A stretch of DNA of 64,000 nt. It comes from Chryseobacterium sp. Leaf405. Lineage in GTDB: Bacteria; Bacteroidota; Bacteroidia; Flavobacteriales; Weeksellaceae. Below the pieces are notes generated by a model. The model worked only from the letters and a program-made list of their open reading frames with translations. It was not told the origin of the DNA and ran no database searches. The stretch covers positions 62,001 through 126,000 of the forward strand of contig NZ_LMQN01000019.1 of NCBI RefSeq assembly GCF_001425355.1, in the 5' to 3' direction. Positions 40,487-48,759 of the stretch are shown here, piece by piece (the first letter of the stretch is position 1; the number at the start of each line of letters is the position of its first letter). The translations under genes were made by a program, and so were the position numbers.

Positions 40487-41695
40487 ATGAATTTAGATTT
40501 CAAAATTAAAAATTTACTTCTTATTTGCCTAATTTTTTTAGGAGTATTCAATCAATATTATTCTCAGACTCAATATAAAGCTGATTTTAAAACCGGGGCC
40601 GATCAACCGGAGCTGTATTTATCTTTATTAAAAGGAAAAACAATCGGAGTTGTTACGAATCAGACTGGGTTGATGAGTAACAGAACTCATGTTGTAGATT
40701 TTCTGGTAAAAAACGGAATTAAGATAAAATCAATTTTCGCTCCTGAACACGGTTTTCGTGGTGAAGCCGATGCTGGTGAAAAAGTAAAAAACGGAGTAGA
40801 TATAAAAACCGGAATTCCGATTGTTTCTTTATACGGAAATAACAAAAAGCCCAAGCCGGAACAGTTGAAAGGAATTGATATTGTTGTTTTTGATATTCAG
40901 GATGTTGGAGTCAGATTTTATACATATATCTCAACGTTAACCTATTTAATGGAAGCCGGAGCCGAAAATAATGTTGAGGTAATGGTTTTAGACCGACCAA
41001 ACCCGCATGACGGCTATACAGACGGACCTGTTTTAAAGAAAAAATTTACAAGCTTTGTCGGAATGCATGAAGTTCCTGTGGTTTATGGTTTAACAATTGG
41101 AGAATATGGCAAAATGGTCAACGGCGAAAAATGGCTCAAAAATGGAGTTCAGGCAAAATATACTGTAATTCCAATGAAAAATTATCATAAAAAGCAGCGA
41201 TATGCAATTTTAGATAAACCTTCGCCGAATTTGCCAAATGATAAATCAATTAATTTATATCCAAGTTTGTGTTTTTTTGAAGGAACACAGGTTTCTGTGG
41301 GAAGAGGAACCGATTTGCCTTTCCAGATTTACGGATCGCCGTGGACGAAAAATTTACCGTATCAATTTACACCCAAACCGACTTCGGGAGCAAAAGATCC
41401 TTTTTTGAACGGAAAATTGTGTTATGGTGAGAATCTTTCCGATTACTCGAAAGATTTAAGAGAATTGAATTTGGAATGGGTAATCAATGCTTATAAAAAT
41501 TATAAAAACCCTGATTTGAATTTCTTTCTTCAGAATGCTAAAGGAAATCTTTGGTTTGATACATTATCAGGAACCGATGAGTTGAGAAAGCAGATCGTTG
41601 CTGGAAAATCAATTTCTGAAATTAAATCATCCTGGAAATCAGATTTAGATAAATTTGAAAATATCAGAAAAAAGTATATTGTTTATGAAAACTGA
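40487..41695 (+). CDS. Secreted DUF1343 protein (NamZ-like glycosidase family)
   Basis: 402 residues from ATG 40487 with a signal peptide ending QYYSQ; a longer frame to 40346 would run antisense through the permease gene. The DUF1343 core is intact: VVTNQTGLMSNRTHVVDFL, FAPEHGFRGEADAG, SLYGNNKKPKP, VVFDIQDVGVRFYTYISTL, DRPNPHDG and SVGRGTDLPFQIYG. Characterised members of this family (NamZ) release terminal N-acetylmuramic acid from peptidoglycan fragments, so wall recycling is the best guess. It is lone on its strand. Confidence 0.88.
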   Translation: MNLDFKIKNLLLICLIFLGVFNQYYSQTQYKADFKTGADQPELYLSLLKGKTIGVVTNQTGLMSNRTHVVDFLVKNGIKIKSIFAPEHGFRGEADAGEKVKNGVDIKTGIPIVSLYGNNKKPKPEQLKGIDIVVFDIQDVGVRFYTYISTLTYLMEAGAENNVEVMVLDRPNPHDGYTDGPVLKKKFTSFVGMHEVPVVYGLTIGEYGKMVNGEKWLKNGVQAKYTVIPMKNYHKKQRYAILDKPSPNLPNDKSINLYPSLCFFEGTQVSVGRGTDLPFQIYGSPWTKNLPYQFTPKPTSGAKDPFLNGKLCYGENLSDYSKDLRELNLEWVINAYKNYKNPDLNFFLQNAKGNLWFDTLSGTDELRKQIVAGKSISEIKSSWKSDLDKFENIRKKYIVYEN

Positions 41696-41702
41696 TATGG
41701 AA

Positions 41703-41785
41703 GTGAATTGTCAATAGTTAACTTAGCTTCGCTTGTGAATTTTAAAAATTGACTGTATAACTAAATTGACGATTAACAATTCAAC
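41703..41785. repeat. Imperfect hairpin repeat after the DUF1343 gene
   Basis: GTGAATTGTCAATAGTTAACTTAG pairs with TTAGTTATACAG-like sequence and CTAAATTGACGATTAACAATTCAAC; outer arms match at about 19 of 24 positions. It contains GCTTCGCTTGTGAAT, also seen (inverted) at 39219-39236. Confidence 0.5.
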
Positions 41786-41792
41786 CTATAAA

Positions 41793-41999
41793 TTAATCAA
41801 AATTTTGCGGCGGATTTTTATCATTCTTACCTTTATTCAAAATGAATAATCCAATTGACAAGCCTATAACTCCGGCTCCGGCGGTCATTAAAGCTCGTTC
41901 TAATTTATCTGCCTGATCATTTCCAATATAATTCATTAAAAAAAGAATAGCAAAAGTAATAACGCAAATGATGATGTGATTTCTTCCGAATAGCTTCAT
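41793..41999 (-). CDS. Small membrane protein, 68 aa
   Basis: 68 residues with two membrane helices (about 8-25 and 38-56), a polar loop between them and a lysine-rich tail. No family recognised. Its ATG lies 4 bp downstream of the stop codon of the DUF3575-like gene, so it is the last gene of a three-gene minus-strand set with the thioredoxin and barrel genes. Confidence 0.65.
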   Translation of the reverse strand: MKLFGRNHIIICVITFAILFLMNYIGNDQADKLERALMTAGAGVIGLSIGLFILNKGKNDKNPPQNFD

Positions 42000-42003
42000 A
42001 ATA

Positions 42004-42639
42004 TTATTTTAATTTATAAGAAATCATTACACCTCCTCTGTACGGCATAATTTCGCCGCTTTTATTATAGCTTGAAGATGTTTTATCGTAACGTTCTCCC
42101 GTCGTACGGTCATATCCTTTATAAAAATCCTGAGAACTTCCGATGCTAGCATAGATATCAATATTCCACTTGTCTGAAACCTGAAACTGATATCCTCCCG
42201 TTACACCAAATATAACAGAATATCCTTTCTGATAAAGATTTGAATTAACATAGCTGATTCCGGTACTTTCATTGATGGAAATATCATCATTCCAATAATT
42301 CCACTTTTGGGCAATAAAACGGGAACCTGCAATATTAGCTCCGACATACCAATGTTTAAAAGCTTCATTGAAATAATATCTTCCTTCTACCGAAATAGAA
42401 TAATACTGCAACTCATGTCCTCCAAAAGATTTCCACGGAGAAATAAGTGCATCTGTCTGAACTGTAATTTTTTTACTTAATTGATGTTCCAGCCCTACAT
42501 TTACCACTCCGATTGGGATTAACAACGCATTTCCTTTTATATAAACACTTGTTTCTTTATTCTCTTGCTGTTCCTGAGCATTTAGATTTCCTAACAAAAA
42601 TAAAGTAAGAAATCCGGTAATATATTTAATTTTCAACAT
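42004..42639 (-). CDS. DUF3575-like outer-membrane beta-barrel protein
   Basis: 211 residues with a signal peptide ending LNAQ and alternating strands across the mature part (YISVEGRYYFNEAF, VIFGVTGGYQFQ, IDIYASIGSSQDF), ending in the typical SYKLK strand. Fits the DUF3575 family of small Bacteroidota outer-membrane proteins. Lies 3 bp after the thioredoxin-like gene and 4 bp before the 68-aa gene. Function unknown. Confidence 0.78.
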   Translation of the reverse strand: MLKIKYITGFLTLFLLGNLNAQEQQENKETSVYIKGNALLIPIGVVNVGLEHQLSKKITVQTDALISPWKSFGGHELQYYSISVEGRYYFNEAFKHWYVGANIAGSRFIAQKWNYWNDDISINESTGISYVNSNLYQKGYSVIFGVTGGYQFQVSDKWNIDIYASIGSSQDFYKGYDRTTGERYDKTSSSYNKSGEIMPYRGGVMISYKLK

Positions 42640-42642
42640 TTG

Positions 42643-43818
42643 CTATTTGATTTGTTTTAATAACTCATCTGCCAAAGTAGAATCTTTTTGAGCCTGAGCT
42701 GCTATATTTTTAGACATTTCGGCGTAGGTTTTTGCCATGTCTTTGTTTCCAGTTAAGAAATAAAGTTTTGCTAAAATAAAAGTATTCTCCGATGTTTCGC
42801 CTCTCATCACAGATTTTTCTGCCCATTCCGCTGCCTTTTTTAGTGAAGAAGGAGTTTTGATATTCTCGGAAAAAATCCAGGCTGATTTTAATAATTCGTT
42901 AGGTTCAAAAGCTTCAGAATTTCTGTAATAAGCCAAAGCTGCTTTTTCGTATTCAGGGAAATTGGCGTTTTGTTCGTAGTAACTTAATTTGGTTTGATTC
43001 AATTTCACCTCTGCGTCATGCTTTCCCACCAACGGTTCAGCATTTGTCATGAAATATTCATCGTTGATTTTTTTGTTTTGCTGATCGATAGACTGCTCTA
43101 CAATTTTCCCTAATTTTATTTGATTATCAAATTCCTTGTAAGTCTCTTCCGGTAAAAATTTAATAATTTCTGATTTTCTTTCTGCGAAAACTTTGTAATT
43201 TTTATCTTCAGTAGATTTTAGAAAAAACAATAAAAACCCGACATCTTCTTTTGTAAATTCTCCTGTTTTCTTCTTATTTTCAAAATATCTTTCAGAAGCT
43301 TGTTTGGCAAATGCAAAATCTGATGAAGAGTTCAATTTCATGATATTAATCAAAAACTCAGGATCTTTTTCACCTTTTGCAAAACGTTCTTTTAAAGAAC
43401 CTTTTTTATTATTGGAAGAATTAACATCCTGCGCCATGGTAACAAACATTCCTCCTTCCATATAGCCGAAATTCTGAGAAACGAGTTCGCCGTCTCCGTT
43501 TAAGAAAAGATAAGTAGGGTAGGAACGAACACCAAATTTTGTGGCTATTTCTTTTCCTTCACCTTTTTCCATATCGAATCTTGAATTGATGAAATTGTCA
43601 TTAAAATAATCTCCGACAGTTTTTTGAGTAAATGTATTTCTTTCCATCATTTTGCAGGGACCGCACCATGAGGTATAGGCATCAATGAAAAGCAATTTGT
43701 TTTCTTTCTTCGCTTTAGCTACAAGATCTTTAAAAGGCAGATCCTGGAACTGAATGGCTTCCTGTGCAAAAGCAACAGCGGCAGAAAATAGAAATAAACC
43801 AGAGATAATCTTCTTCAT
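42643..43818 (-). CDS. Periplasmic thioredoxin-domain protein
   Basis: 391 residues: signal peptide ending AFAQ, thioredoxin-like domain about 25-140 with the redox motif WCGPCK (C52, C55), then a ~230-residue helical tail with tetratricopeptide-like features. It resembles the DUF255/thioredoxin_7-plus-TPR proteins of Bacteroidota, which handle thiol exchange in the periplasm. First gene of the three-gene unit with the DUF3575 barrel and the 68-aa membrane protein. Confidence 0.85.
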   Translation of the reverse strand: MKKIISGLFLFSAAVAFAQEAIQFQDLPFKDLVAKAKKENKLLFIDAYTSWCGPCKMMERNTFTQKTVGDYFNDNFINSRFDMEKGEGKEIATKFGVRSYPTYLFLNGDGELVSQNFGYMEGGMFVTMAQDVNSSNNKKGSLKERFAKGEKDPEFLINIMKLNSSSDFAFAKQASERYFENKKKTGEFTKEDVGFLLFFLKSTEDKNYKVFAERKSEIIKFLPEETYKEFDNQIKLGKIVEQSIDQQNKKINDEYFMTNAEPLVGKHDAEVKLNQTKLSYYEQNANFPEYEKAALAYYRNSEAFEPNELLKSAWIFSENIKTPSSLKKAAEWAEKSVMRGETSENTFILAKLYFLTGNKDMAKTYAEMSKNIAAQAQKDSTLADELLKQIK

Positions 43819-43938
43819 TTTTCAAATAAAATTAAAAAAGCGAATATACTTATTTTCAACGTAAAATAGAGTGTGATTATTTTGGTATTAACTAGGATTT
43901 AACAGTAAATGTTAAGTAAGAATTATAAAAAAACAAAA

Positions 43939-43962
43939 AAGTCACCTCAATTGAGATGACTT
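43939..43962 (-). terminator. Terminator after the first tRNA-Phe gene
   Basis: AAGTCACCTCAATTGAGATGACTT hairpin, with an A run on the plus strand (a T run on the transcript). Confidence 0.75.
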
Positions 43963-43966
43963 TAAG

Positions 43967-44039
43967 TGGTTTCTCCAGGAATCGAACCAGGGACACATGG
44001 ATTTTCAATCCATTGCTCTACCAACTGAGCTAAGAAACC
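43967..44039 (-). tRNA. tRNA-Phe (GAA)
   Basis: A 73-nt cloverleaf: acceptor GGTTTCT/AGAAACC, anticodon stem ATGGA/TCCAT with loop TTGAAAA (anticodon GAA), T loop GGTTCGATTCC, discriminator A. CCA is not encoded. Identical to the copy at 44156-44228. Confidence 0.97.
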
Positions 44040-44069
44040 ATTTGGTTTGTACTTCGTTTTGAAGTGGTG

Positions 44070-44077
44070 CAAAAGTA
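44070..44077 (-). promoter_or_regulatory. -7 promoter element of the first tRNA-Phe gene
   Basis: Minus-strand TACTTTTG fits TAnnTTTG, about 30 bases before the mature tRNA. The same box and flanks occur before the second copy. Confidence 0.6.
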
Positions 44078-44124
44078 ATAATAATTATTAGATCCTGCAA
44101 TTTTATTTTAAAACAATTTTGAAG

Positions 44125-44154
44125 AAAAAACCACCATTTTACTGGTGGTTTTTT
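44125..44154 (-). terminator. Terminator after the second tRNA-Phe gene
   Basis: AACCACCA and TGGTGGTT form a stem, followed by a T run on the minus strand. Confidence 0.85.
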
Positions 44155-44155
44155 G

Positions 44156-44228
44156 TGGTTTCTCCAGGAATCGAACCAGGGACACATGGATTTTCAATCC
44201 ATTGCTCTACCAACTGAGCTAAGAAACC
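44156..44228 (-). tRNA. tRNA-Phe (GAA), second copy
   Basis: Same 73-nt sequence as 43967-44039. It has its own promoter (44260-44267) and terminator, so the two tRNAs are separate transcription units formed by a tandem duplication of about 190 bp. Confidence 0.97.
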
Positions 44229-44259
44229 ATTCTTATTACTTCGTTGTTTTAAAGTGATG

Positions 44260-44267
44260 CAAAAGTA
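44260..44267 (-). promoter_or_regulatory. -7 promoter element of the second tRNA-Phe gene
   Basis: Minus-strand TACTTTTG, about 31 bases before the mature tRNA, within a flank shared with the other copy. Confidence 0.6.
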
Positions 44268-44325
44268 GTAAGTTTTGATATATGAAGCAAGTATTAATAG
44301 TACTTTTTTAAACAAAACTTAAAAC

Positions 44326-46167
44326 CTACTGATTTTCAGCTTGATTATTTTCCTGCTCCTTTCTTATCTGGTCGCTCATTTCCTCTAATACAGGTTTAAT
44401 CGTACTTTCGGGAAGGTCACTAATTCTGATATACATCAGCCCGTCGATTGCATCATTGAAATTAGGATCAACATTAAAGGCAATCACTTTTGCATTTTGC
44501 TTGATGTATTTTTTAATTAAAACAGGTAATCTTAGTTCAGGTTCAAGATCGTCAATGATTTTATCTAATTTATTTAAATCAGATTCCATTTCATCAAAAA
44601 ACAGATTTTTATCTCTGTCACGAAGTTTAACCTTATATTCATTTCTTGGTGTAATGTATTGAGCAACAGCGGAATCGTAATAATTTGAACGCATAAACTC
44701 AATCATCAATGATTTCGAAAACTCCGAAAATTTATTGGAAATACTTACACCACCCATCAAAAATTTATGATCAGGATTTCTTAAACAGACGTGTACAATT
44801 CCTCTCCATAAAAGAAATAGTGGAAGTGGTTTCTGCTGATATTCCTGACAAATGTAAGCGCGCCCCATTTCAATCACTTTTTTAAAGAAAGGATGGATAT
44901 CCTGTTCAAATTCAAATAAAGAACTTGTGTAGAAGCCTTTAATTCCTGATTTTTTCATGACTTCTTTACCTAAAGCCATTCTGTAAGCTCCAACCAGTTT
45001 TTCTTCGGCATTATCCCAAAGGAACAAGTGGTGGTAATGTTTATCATATTCATCTAAATCGAAAGGAAGATTGCTTCCTTCGCCAACCGCCCGGAATGTT
45101 AATTCTCTCTGGCGACCGATCTCCCTCATAATAGAAGGAATTTCTTCATAAGATGTAAAGTAAACTTCATAATTTCCATTACTGAAAAACATTTTGTCGG
45201 TGCCCTTCAGTTTACTGATATCTTTAAGAATGTCTTCTTTTGGAGTTTCGTCGATGATATTCTGAACAATATTTTCTTCTTTTAATAAAGGAAATTTTAC
45301 CGATAAATTCTTAAGATTAATGCTCTGGGCAAGTGACTTCCTCTTCTCGTAGTAAGATTTCATCATATACACCTTACGTTTCAGAAATTCGCCTAATTCT
45401 TCGATAGTTTCCATCTCGTCCATTGCTTTTACGGCAATCTGACGTCCAATTCTGATTCTGATAGGTTTTTCCCTGTCATTCATCATCTCTGCAGGAAGCA
45501 TGATGGTTTGTAAATTCGGATGGATTTTTGCAACCTGATAAAACATTCTGCTGTTCTTCGCATGGAAATACATAGGAACCACCGGCACTTTTGCCATTCT
45601 TATAAGCTTCAATGCCGGTTTTTCCCATTCTCTATCTAAAATTTCACCGTAAGGATTGTTCTTATTAGAAACTTCTCCTGCCGGGAAAATACCTACGCAA
45701 CCTCCGTTTTGCAAATGCTTTAATGTTTCGCGCATTCCTGAAGAGCTGCTGTGGACTTGTTTTCTATTTTCAAAAGGGTTTACAGAAATTACGTACGGTT
45801 CCATCGGTTTGATTTTTTCCAGAAGGAAATTACCCATTACCTTGAAATCCGGACGAACTTCCGATAAGATTTTGCACATTAAAATCCCATCAATCGCACC
45901 AAGTGGATGATTGGAAACCAAAATAAATGGTCCCGTTTTTGGAATTTTTGCCAAATCTTCTTCAAAAGCTACGTAGCTTAGGTTTCGTTCTCTCACAAAT
46001 GAGTCGAAAAAATCTTTACCTTCCTTATCTTTCAGTTTATCGTACAGTCTGTTTACCTGGTTTATTTTAGCAACGCTCATCACAGCAGATGCTACAGGAT
46101 TCTTTAAAAATCCTATTTTACTTAAGCCGGAAGCTTGAATCAGATCGTTTTTCGAAATTAAACTCAT
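44326..46167 (-). CDS. olsF: Bifunctional OlsF-type acyltransferase
   Basis: 613 residues joining two acyltransferases. The N-terminal ~280 residues are PlsC-like with NHPLGAID (N86, H87, D93; one residue more between His and Asp than the classic NHxxxxD), GIFPAGEVS and VPVVPMYFHAKN. About 330-530 is an OlsB/GNAT-like N-acyltransferase (KLVGAYRMALG, EMGRAYI). This fusion order is that of OlsF, which makes ornithine lipids in Serratia and Flavobacterium; relatives make glycine lipids, so the amino acid head group is uncertain. Probably membrane-associated. Follows the aspartate kinase gene by 23 bp. Confidence 0.8.
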   Translation of the reverse strand: MSLISKNDLIQASGLSKIGFLKNPVASAVMSVAKINQVNRLYDKLKDKEGKDFFDSFVRERNLSYVAFEEDLAKIPKTGPFILVSNHPLGAIDGILMCKILSEVRPDFKVMGNFLLEKIKPMEPYVISVNPFENRKQVHSSSSGMRETLKHLQNGGCVGIFPAGEVSNKNNPYGEILDREWEKPALKLIRMAKVPVVPMYFHAKNSRMFYQVAKIHPNLQTIMLPAEMMNDREKPIRIRIGRQIAVKAMDEMETIEELGEFLKRKVYMMKSYYEKRKSLAQSINLKNLSVKFPLLKEENIVQNIIDETPKEDILKDISKLKGTDKMFFSNGNYEVYFTSYEEIPSIMREIGRQRELTFRAVGEGSNLPFDLDEYDKHYHHLFLWDNAEEKLVGAYRMALGKEVMKKSGIKGFYTSSLFEFEQDIHPFFKKVIEMGRAYICQEYQQKPLPLFLLWRGIVHVCLRNPDHKFLMGGVSISNKFSEFSKSLMIEFMRSNYYDSAVAQYITPRNEYKVKLRDRDKNLFFDEMESDLNKLDKIIDDLEPELRLPVLIKKYIKQNAKVIAFNVDPNFNDAIDGLMYIRISDLPESTIKPVLEEMSDQIRKEQENNQAENQ

Positions 46168-46190
46168 GTGTGTTTAGTCGCAATTAGTTT

Positions 46191-47429
46191 TTAATTTGTT
46201 ACCATTTGAAGCGTATTCTTAGAAATTTGTTCCAATAATACACTTTTTTCCTGGTAAAATTTATCAATGTTCTCCATCTTCGCATTTCTTACTGTAAATA
46301 AAGATACATTTTTTACTACTTCTGTTTTAAAAACTTTTTGTAGTTCTTCATTAAGCTCATCAATTGTACTGAATTTATCCTCCAGACATAAAGCTAAAGA
46401 AATTGCGGAATTCTGCATCAGAGAAACTTTAATTTTGTTTTTTGATAAAAATCCGAAAACTAAACTCATATGATCTTCAGCAATGAAAGAAAAGTCTCTT
46501 GTTGAGATTTTCAGCAATGTTTGATTTTCCTTTAAAATATAAGATTCTTCACTTTGATTTTTGTCTGAAGCACCCACTTTTGTTCCTGCTTTGGTAGGAT
46601 CTACGAAAGATTTTACATAAAAAGGAATATTTTTCTGTTGAAGTGGCTGCAGGGTTTTCGGGTGAATGATACTTGCTCCGTAATACGCCATCTCAATCGC
46701 TTCTTCGTAAGAAATATTGGAAAGAAGAGTAACATCTTTGAATTTTCTCGGGTCTCCTGTCATTACGCCTGGAACATCTTTCCAGATCGTCATAGCATCT
46801 GCATTTAAGCAATATGCAAAAATTGCAGCAGAATAATCTGAACCTTCTCTTCCCAGTGTTACCGTAAAATTATTATCATCGGAACCGATGAAACCTTGAG
46901 TGACATAGCAGATTTCTTTATTTAAATTAGAAATAAATTCTTCAGTTTTTGTCCAGTCTACATTACCTTCTCTGTAAGAATTATCTGTTTTCACATAATC
47001 TCTTGCATCCAGCCATTGATTGGTAAATTGAATTTCATTTAAATATTCACTTACAATTTTAGTAGAAATCATTTCCCCACAACTTACAACCTGATCGTAA
47101 ACAAAACTGTAATTAGGTGATTTGTTTCTTCTTAAAAAAGAGTCAATATCATCGAAAAATAAATTAATCTCAGCAAAAACAGCATGATTTTCAGGAAATA
47201 AACCTTCCGAAATTTCAATGTGTTTTCGTTTTATCTTCTCAATCTCAGTTTGATAGTTATCTTTCTTGAAATAAAGCTCTACCACTTTTTCCAATTCATT
47301 AGTCGTTTTGCCCATTGCCGAAATTACCAGCAGGCATTTCGTAAATCCTTGGCTTTCCAGAACCATAGACACATTTTTTACACTTTCAGCATCTTTTACT
47401 GATGCTCCACCAAACTTGAAAATCTTCAT
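46191..47429 (-). CDS. Aspartate kinase
   Basis: Phosphorylates aspartate at the head of the lysine, threonine and methionine pathways. 412 residues from ATG 47429, chosen because the family begins at MKIFKFGGASV; the frame extends further up with a TTG. The kinase domain has VTLGREGSDYSA and WKDVPGVMTGDPR, and two ACT-like domains (about 300-410) allow feedback control. Monofunctional, without homoserine dehydrogenase. Likely cotranscribed with the OlsF-type gene, which has no obvious metabolic tie. Confidence 0.92.
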   Translation of the reverse strand: MKIFKFGGASVKDAESVKNVSMVLESQGFTKCLLVISAMGKTTNELEKVVELYFKKDNYQTEIEKIKRKHIEISEGLFPENHAVFAEINLFFDDIDSFLRRNKSPNYSFVYDQVVSCGEMISTKIVSEYLNEIQFTNQWLDARDYVKTDNSYREGNVDWTKTEEFISNLNKEICYVTQGFIGSDDNNFTVTLGREGSDYSAAIFAYCLNADAMTIWKDVPGVMTGDPRKFKDVTLLSNISYEEAIEMAYYGASIIHPKTLQPLQQKNIPFYVKSFVDPTKAGTKVGASDKNQSEESYILKENQTLLKISTRDFSFIAEDHMSLVFGFLSKNKIKVSLMQNSAISLALCLEDKFSTIDELNEELQKVFKTEVVKNVSLFTVRNAKMENIDKFYQEKSVLLEQISKNTLQMVTN

Positions 47430-47486
47430 TAATTTGTTAATAATAAAATTGTTAGATAAAAATTTATGAGAGTTTTTTACGGGTGT

Positions 47487-47494
47487 CAAAATTA
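47487..47494 (-). promoter_or_regulatory. -7 promoter element of the aspartate kinase gene
   Basis: Minus-strand TAATTTTG fits TAnnTTTG, 57 bases before the ATG. Confidence 0.45.
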
Positions 47495-47742
47495 TAAATT
47501 TACAACGAGATATGAAATAGGGTAATTACGGGTTGGGCTTAAGATTTTATTAAAATTAAAAATAAGTACGAAATTTTAAGATTGATGCAAAATTTTGGGG
47601 AATATTTTATGATAAGATAATCAACTGCGATTAGAAATAAATTTTGTATTTTGTTGATTAACAGTTCGTAAAGTCTTTTATTAATAAAGCTTTTATATTG
47701 TAATAAATTTTACGAAATTTGGGGAAAACATAATAAGTAAAT
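47495..47742. other. Divergent region before fbp
   Basis: About 250 AT-rich bases between aspartate kinase and fbp. Several near matches to TAnnTTTG occur (for example around 47645) but none is exact; I see no hairpin or small gene. Confidence 0.5.
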
Positions 47743-48759
47743 ATGTCAGATCAACCATTACAGACTTTAGGAGAATTTCTTATTGATAAACAGGAAGATT
47801 TTCAGTACTCTACAGGTGAATTTTCTCGTCTTTTAAGCGCAATAAGATTAGCTTCGAAAGTAGTAAACAGGGAAGTAAACAAAGCAGGAATTGTAGACAT
47901 CACAGGTGCTGCCGGAAACCAAAATGTTCAGGGGGAAGAACAGCAAAAACTTGATGTAATTGCCAATGAGATTTTTATTACAGCCTTATCACAGAGAGAA
48001 GTTGTCTGCGGGATTGCTTCAGAAGAAAATGATGATTTTATTGATATTAAATGTGGTGAAAACGGTCATTTAAGTAAATATGTTGTCTTAATTGATCCTC
48101 TTGACGGTTCCTCAAATATCGACGTAAACGTTTCTGTGGGAACTATTTTCTCAATTTACAGAAGAGTTACCGAGCCCGGAACTCCGGTTCAGTTAGAAGA
48201 TTTCTTGCAAAAAGGGATTAACCAAATTGCAGCGGGATATGTTATTTACGGTTCATCTACAATGATTGTCTATACGACAGGGAACGGTGTAAACGGATTT
48301 ACATTAGATCCGTCTTTGGGAACGTATTATCTTTCTCACCCAAATATGCAGTTTCCGAAAACGGGTAAAATTTACTCTATCAATGAAGGAAACTATATTA
48401 AATTCCCTCAAGGTGTAAAAAATTATCTTAAATATTGCCAGATGGAAGAAGGTGACAGACCATACACTTCAAGATATATTGGGTCGTTAGTTGCTGATTT
48501 TCATAGAAATATGCTGAAAGGAGGAATTTATATTTATCCATCATACGGGCAGGCTCCAAACGGAAAATTGAGATTGTTGTACGAATGTAATCCGATGGCA
48601 TTTTTAGCTGAACAGGCTGGTGGAAAAGCCACAGATGGTTTCAGAAGAATTTTGGAAGTTGAACCTACAGAACTTCACCAAAGAATTCCATTTTTCTGCG
48701 GAAGCGTAGATATGGTCGAAAAAGCAGAAGAATTTATGCGAATTGACAGCGTAAAATAA
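47743..48759 (+). CDS. fbp: Fructose-1,6-bisphosphatase, class I
   Basis: Hydrolyses fructose-1,6-bisphosphate to fructose-6-phosphate in gluconeogenesis. 338 residues with the metal-binding set EEND (94-97) and DPLDGSSNID (118-127), GTIFSIYR after it, and the C-terminal LYECNPMAFLAEQAGG signature. Cytoplasmic and full-length. Its stop codon directly abuts the menC ATG, so the two genes are translationally linked despite unrelated pathways. Confidence 0.97.
   Translation: MSDQPLQTLGEFLIDKQEDFQYSTGEFSRLLSAIRLASKVVNREVNKAGIVDITGAAGNQNVQGEEQQKLDVIANEIFITALSQREVVCGIASEENDDFIDIKCGENGHLSKYVVLIDPLDGSSNIDVNVSVGTIFSIYRRVTEPGTPVQLEDFLQKGINQIAAGYVIYGSSTMIVYTTGNGVNGFTLDPSLGTYYLSHPNMQFPKTGKIYSINEGNYIKFPQGVKNYLKYCQMEEGDRPYTSRYIGSLVADFHRNMLKGGIYIYPSYGQAPNGKLRLLYECNPMAFLAEQAGGKATDGFRRILEVEPTELHQRIPFFCGSVDMVEKAEEFMRIDSVK

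Noticed and set aside
39253..40551. Longer LolC/E-like start at 40551
   Set aside because: The extra 23 residues are basic and overlap the DUF1343 signal-peptide region; the family normally starts near KFPLYF, at TTG 40482.
44005..44187. 60-codon frame across the tRNA genes
   Set aside because: It runs through both tRNA-Phe genes and so is not a protein gene.
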